Shown: one piece after another, positions 63,178-64,000 of the stretch
How the letters are laid out: each line of letters starts with the position of its first letter
Position numbering within the stretch: the first letter of the stretch is position 1
Assembly: GCF_021603645.1 (NCBI RefSeq)
Contig: NZ_BQHJ01000014.1
Location: 62,001 to 126,000, forward strand
Direction: 5' to 3'
From: Pseudomonas pseudonitroreducens
Lineage (GTDB): Bacteria; Pseudomonadota; Gammaproteobacteria; Pseudomonadales; Pseudomonadaceae
Length of the DNA: 64,000 nt
Translations under genes and position numbers: made by a program
Notes under the pieces: generated by a model
Told to the model about the DNA's origin: nothing
The model's input: only the letters and a program-made list of their open reading frames with translations
The model's database searches: none

Positions 63178-64000
63178 ATGTCCCAGTCCGTTCCCGCCTA
63201 CGATCCCATTGCCGCCGGCCGCCAGGAGCTGGCCGACATCATCCAGCGCCACTGCCAGGGTGAAGGCGTCTTCGAGACCGCCATCGATTCGCTGCTGGTC
63301 GGTCGCAGCGACTGCCCCCACGAGGGCCGCATGCCGACCCTCTATCGCCCTGCCCTGTGCGTGATTGCCCAGGGCTGCAAGGAAGTGCGCCTGGGCAGCG
63401 AGGTCTATCGCTACGACGAACTCAACCTGCTGGTGGTGTCGGTGACGCTGCCGGTTTCCGGCCAGGTGATCGAGGCCTCTCCGGAGAAGCCCTACCTGTC
63501 GATCCGCCTGGACATCGACCCGGGCGAACTGACCCGGCTGATCGCCGAGGCTGGCCTTGCCGGCAGCGCGCCGCGCCCGGCCAGCCGGGGCATCTATCTG
63601 CAACGCCTGGACTGCACCGTGCTCGACGCCCTGCTGCGGCTGATGCGTCTGCTGGATACCCCGCGCGATATCGAGATGCTCGCGCCGCTGTTCGTCCGCG
63701 AAATCCTCTACCGCCTGCTGCGCGGCCCGCAGGGCCACCTGCTGCACGACCTGGCGATGACCGACAGCCAGACCCACCGCGTCACCCGCGCTATCGAGTG
63801 GCTCAACCGTAATTACGACAAGTCCCTGCGCATCGAGGACCTGGCCCGCGAGGTAAACCTCAGCGTGTCCACCCTGCACCACCGCTTCAAGGAAGTGACC
63901 GCCCTGAGCCCGCTGCAGTACCAGAAGCAGCTGCGCCTGCAGGAAGCGCGGCGGCTGCTGCTCTCCGAGGGGCTGGAAGTGGCAGTGGCCGGGCATCGCG
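63178..64000 (+). CDS. AraC-family transcriptional regulator (3' end beyond the window)
   Basis: At least 274 residues, open to the window edge. The N-terminal AraC_N-type domain (LYRPALCVIAQGCKEVRLGS) is followed by the double helix-turn-helix, of which the first is visible (IEDLAREVNLSVSTLHHRFKEVT). GGAGGT lies 7 bp before the ATG at 63178. The nearest possible target is the divergent ABM-protein gene. Confidence 0.9.
   Translation, partial: MSQSVPAYDPIAAGRQELADIIQRHCQGEGVFETAIDSLLVGRSDCPHEGRMPTLYRPALCVIAQGCKEVRLGSEVYRYDELNLLVVSVTLPVSGQVIEASPEKPYLSIRLDIDPGELTRLIAEAGLAGSAPRPASRGIYLQRLDCTVLDALLRLMRLLDTPRDIEMLAPLFVREILYRLLRGPQGHLLHDLAMTDSQTHRVTRAIEWLNRNYDKSLRIEDLAREVNLSVSTLHHRFKEVTALSPLQYQKQLRLQEARRLLLSEGLEVAVAGHR

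Overview
The window is the replication-origin region of a Pseudomonas chromosome. The organism looks like a relative of P. aeruginosa but not that species: backbone gene order (rsmG-mnmG-mnmE-yidC-yidD-rnpA-rpmH / dnaA-dnaN-recF-gyrB / plsC-gmhB-glyS-glyQ-tag / trkH-trkA-rsmB-fmt-def-lysM-dprA-tsaC-qor-hemF-aroE / betC) follows the P. aeruginosa oriC region, with added genes. Codon usage is GC-rich throughout the backbone. This placement rests on remembered synteny and protein similarity, not on a search.

Region by region. (1) 1-2386: rsmG (partial) and mnmG on the minus strand, followed by a 0.5-kb AT-rich stretch with a cluster of DnaA-box-like 9-mers. (2) 2930-16194: a 13.2-kb genomic island inserted between mnmG and mnmE. 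It is bounded by a 20-bp direct repeat (2 mismatches) that is the 3' end of mnmE (both copies encode FCIGK-stop), the same type of site used by SGI1-like elements. Next to the mnmE copy is a P4-type integrase with TGGACCY repeats at both island ends. Cargo: an ICE-type replication gene and a second integrase on the plus strand, then a minus-strand operon hsdM-hsdS-prrC-hsdR-rhuM and an orphan antitoxin-like regulator. (3) 16175-20197: mnmE, yidC, yidD, rnpA, rpmH. (4) 20198-26920: oriC, dnaA, dnaN, recF (carrying two perfect parS-like palindromes) and gyrB. (5) 26987-52658: housekeeping genes, plus an exosortase paired with a VIT/VWA target protein, an Nramp transporter, a queuosine-precursor transporter behind a preQ1-type riboswitch, and a LexA-type box in front of tag. 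(6) 52893-57969: a choline-sulfate locus (sulP, choX-like, betC, divergent LysR regulator). (7) 58407-62503: a FecI/FecR/TonB-receptor iron-signalling locus with candidate Fur boxes. (8) The window ends with a small monooxygenase gene and the start of an AraC-family regulator.

The most striking system is the type I restriction operon of the island. Its specificity gene hsdS is split into two frames by a tract of exactly 17 GCAA tetranucleotides. Loss of one repeat (or gain of two) would restore a 438-residue two-TRD HsdS, so the gene appears phase-variable. A second in-frame 12-bp repeat (four copies, ELEA) lies in the central spacer and resembles the TAEL repeats of EcoR124I. Directly downstream is a PrrC-type tRNA-Lys anticodon nuclease with its catalytic residues intact. 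An hsdS on/off switch upstream of a latent suicide nuclease is a combination worth testing. No tRNA, rRNA or CRISPR array was seen.
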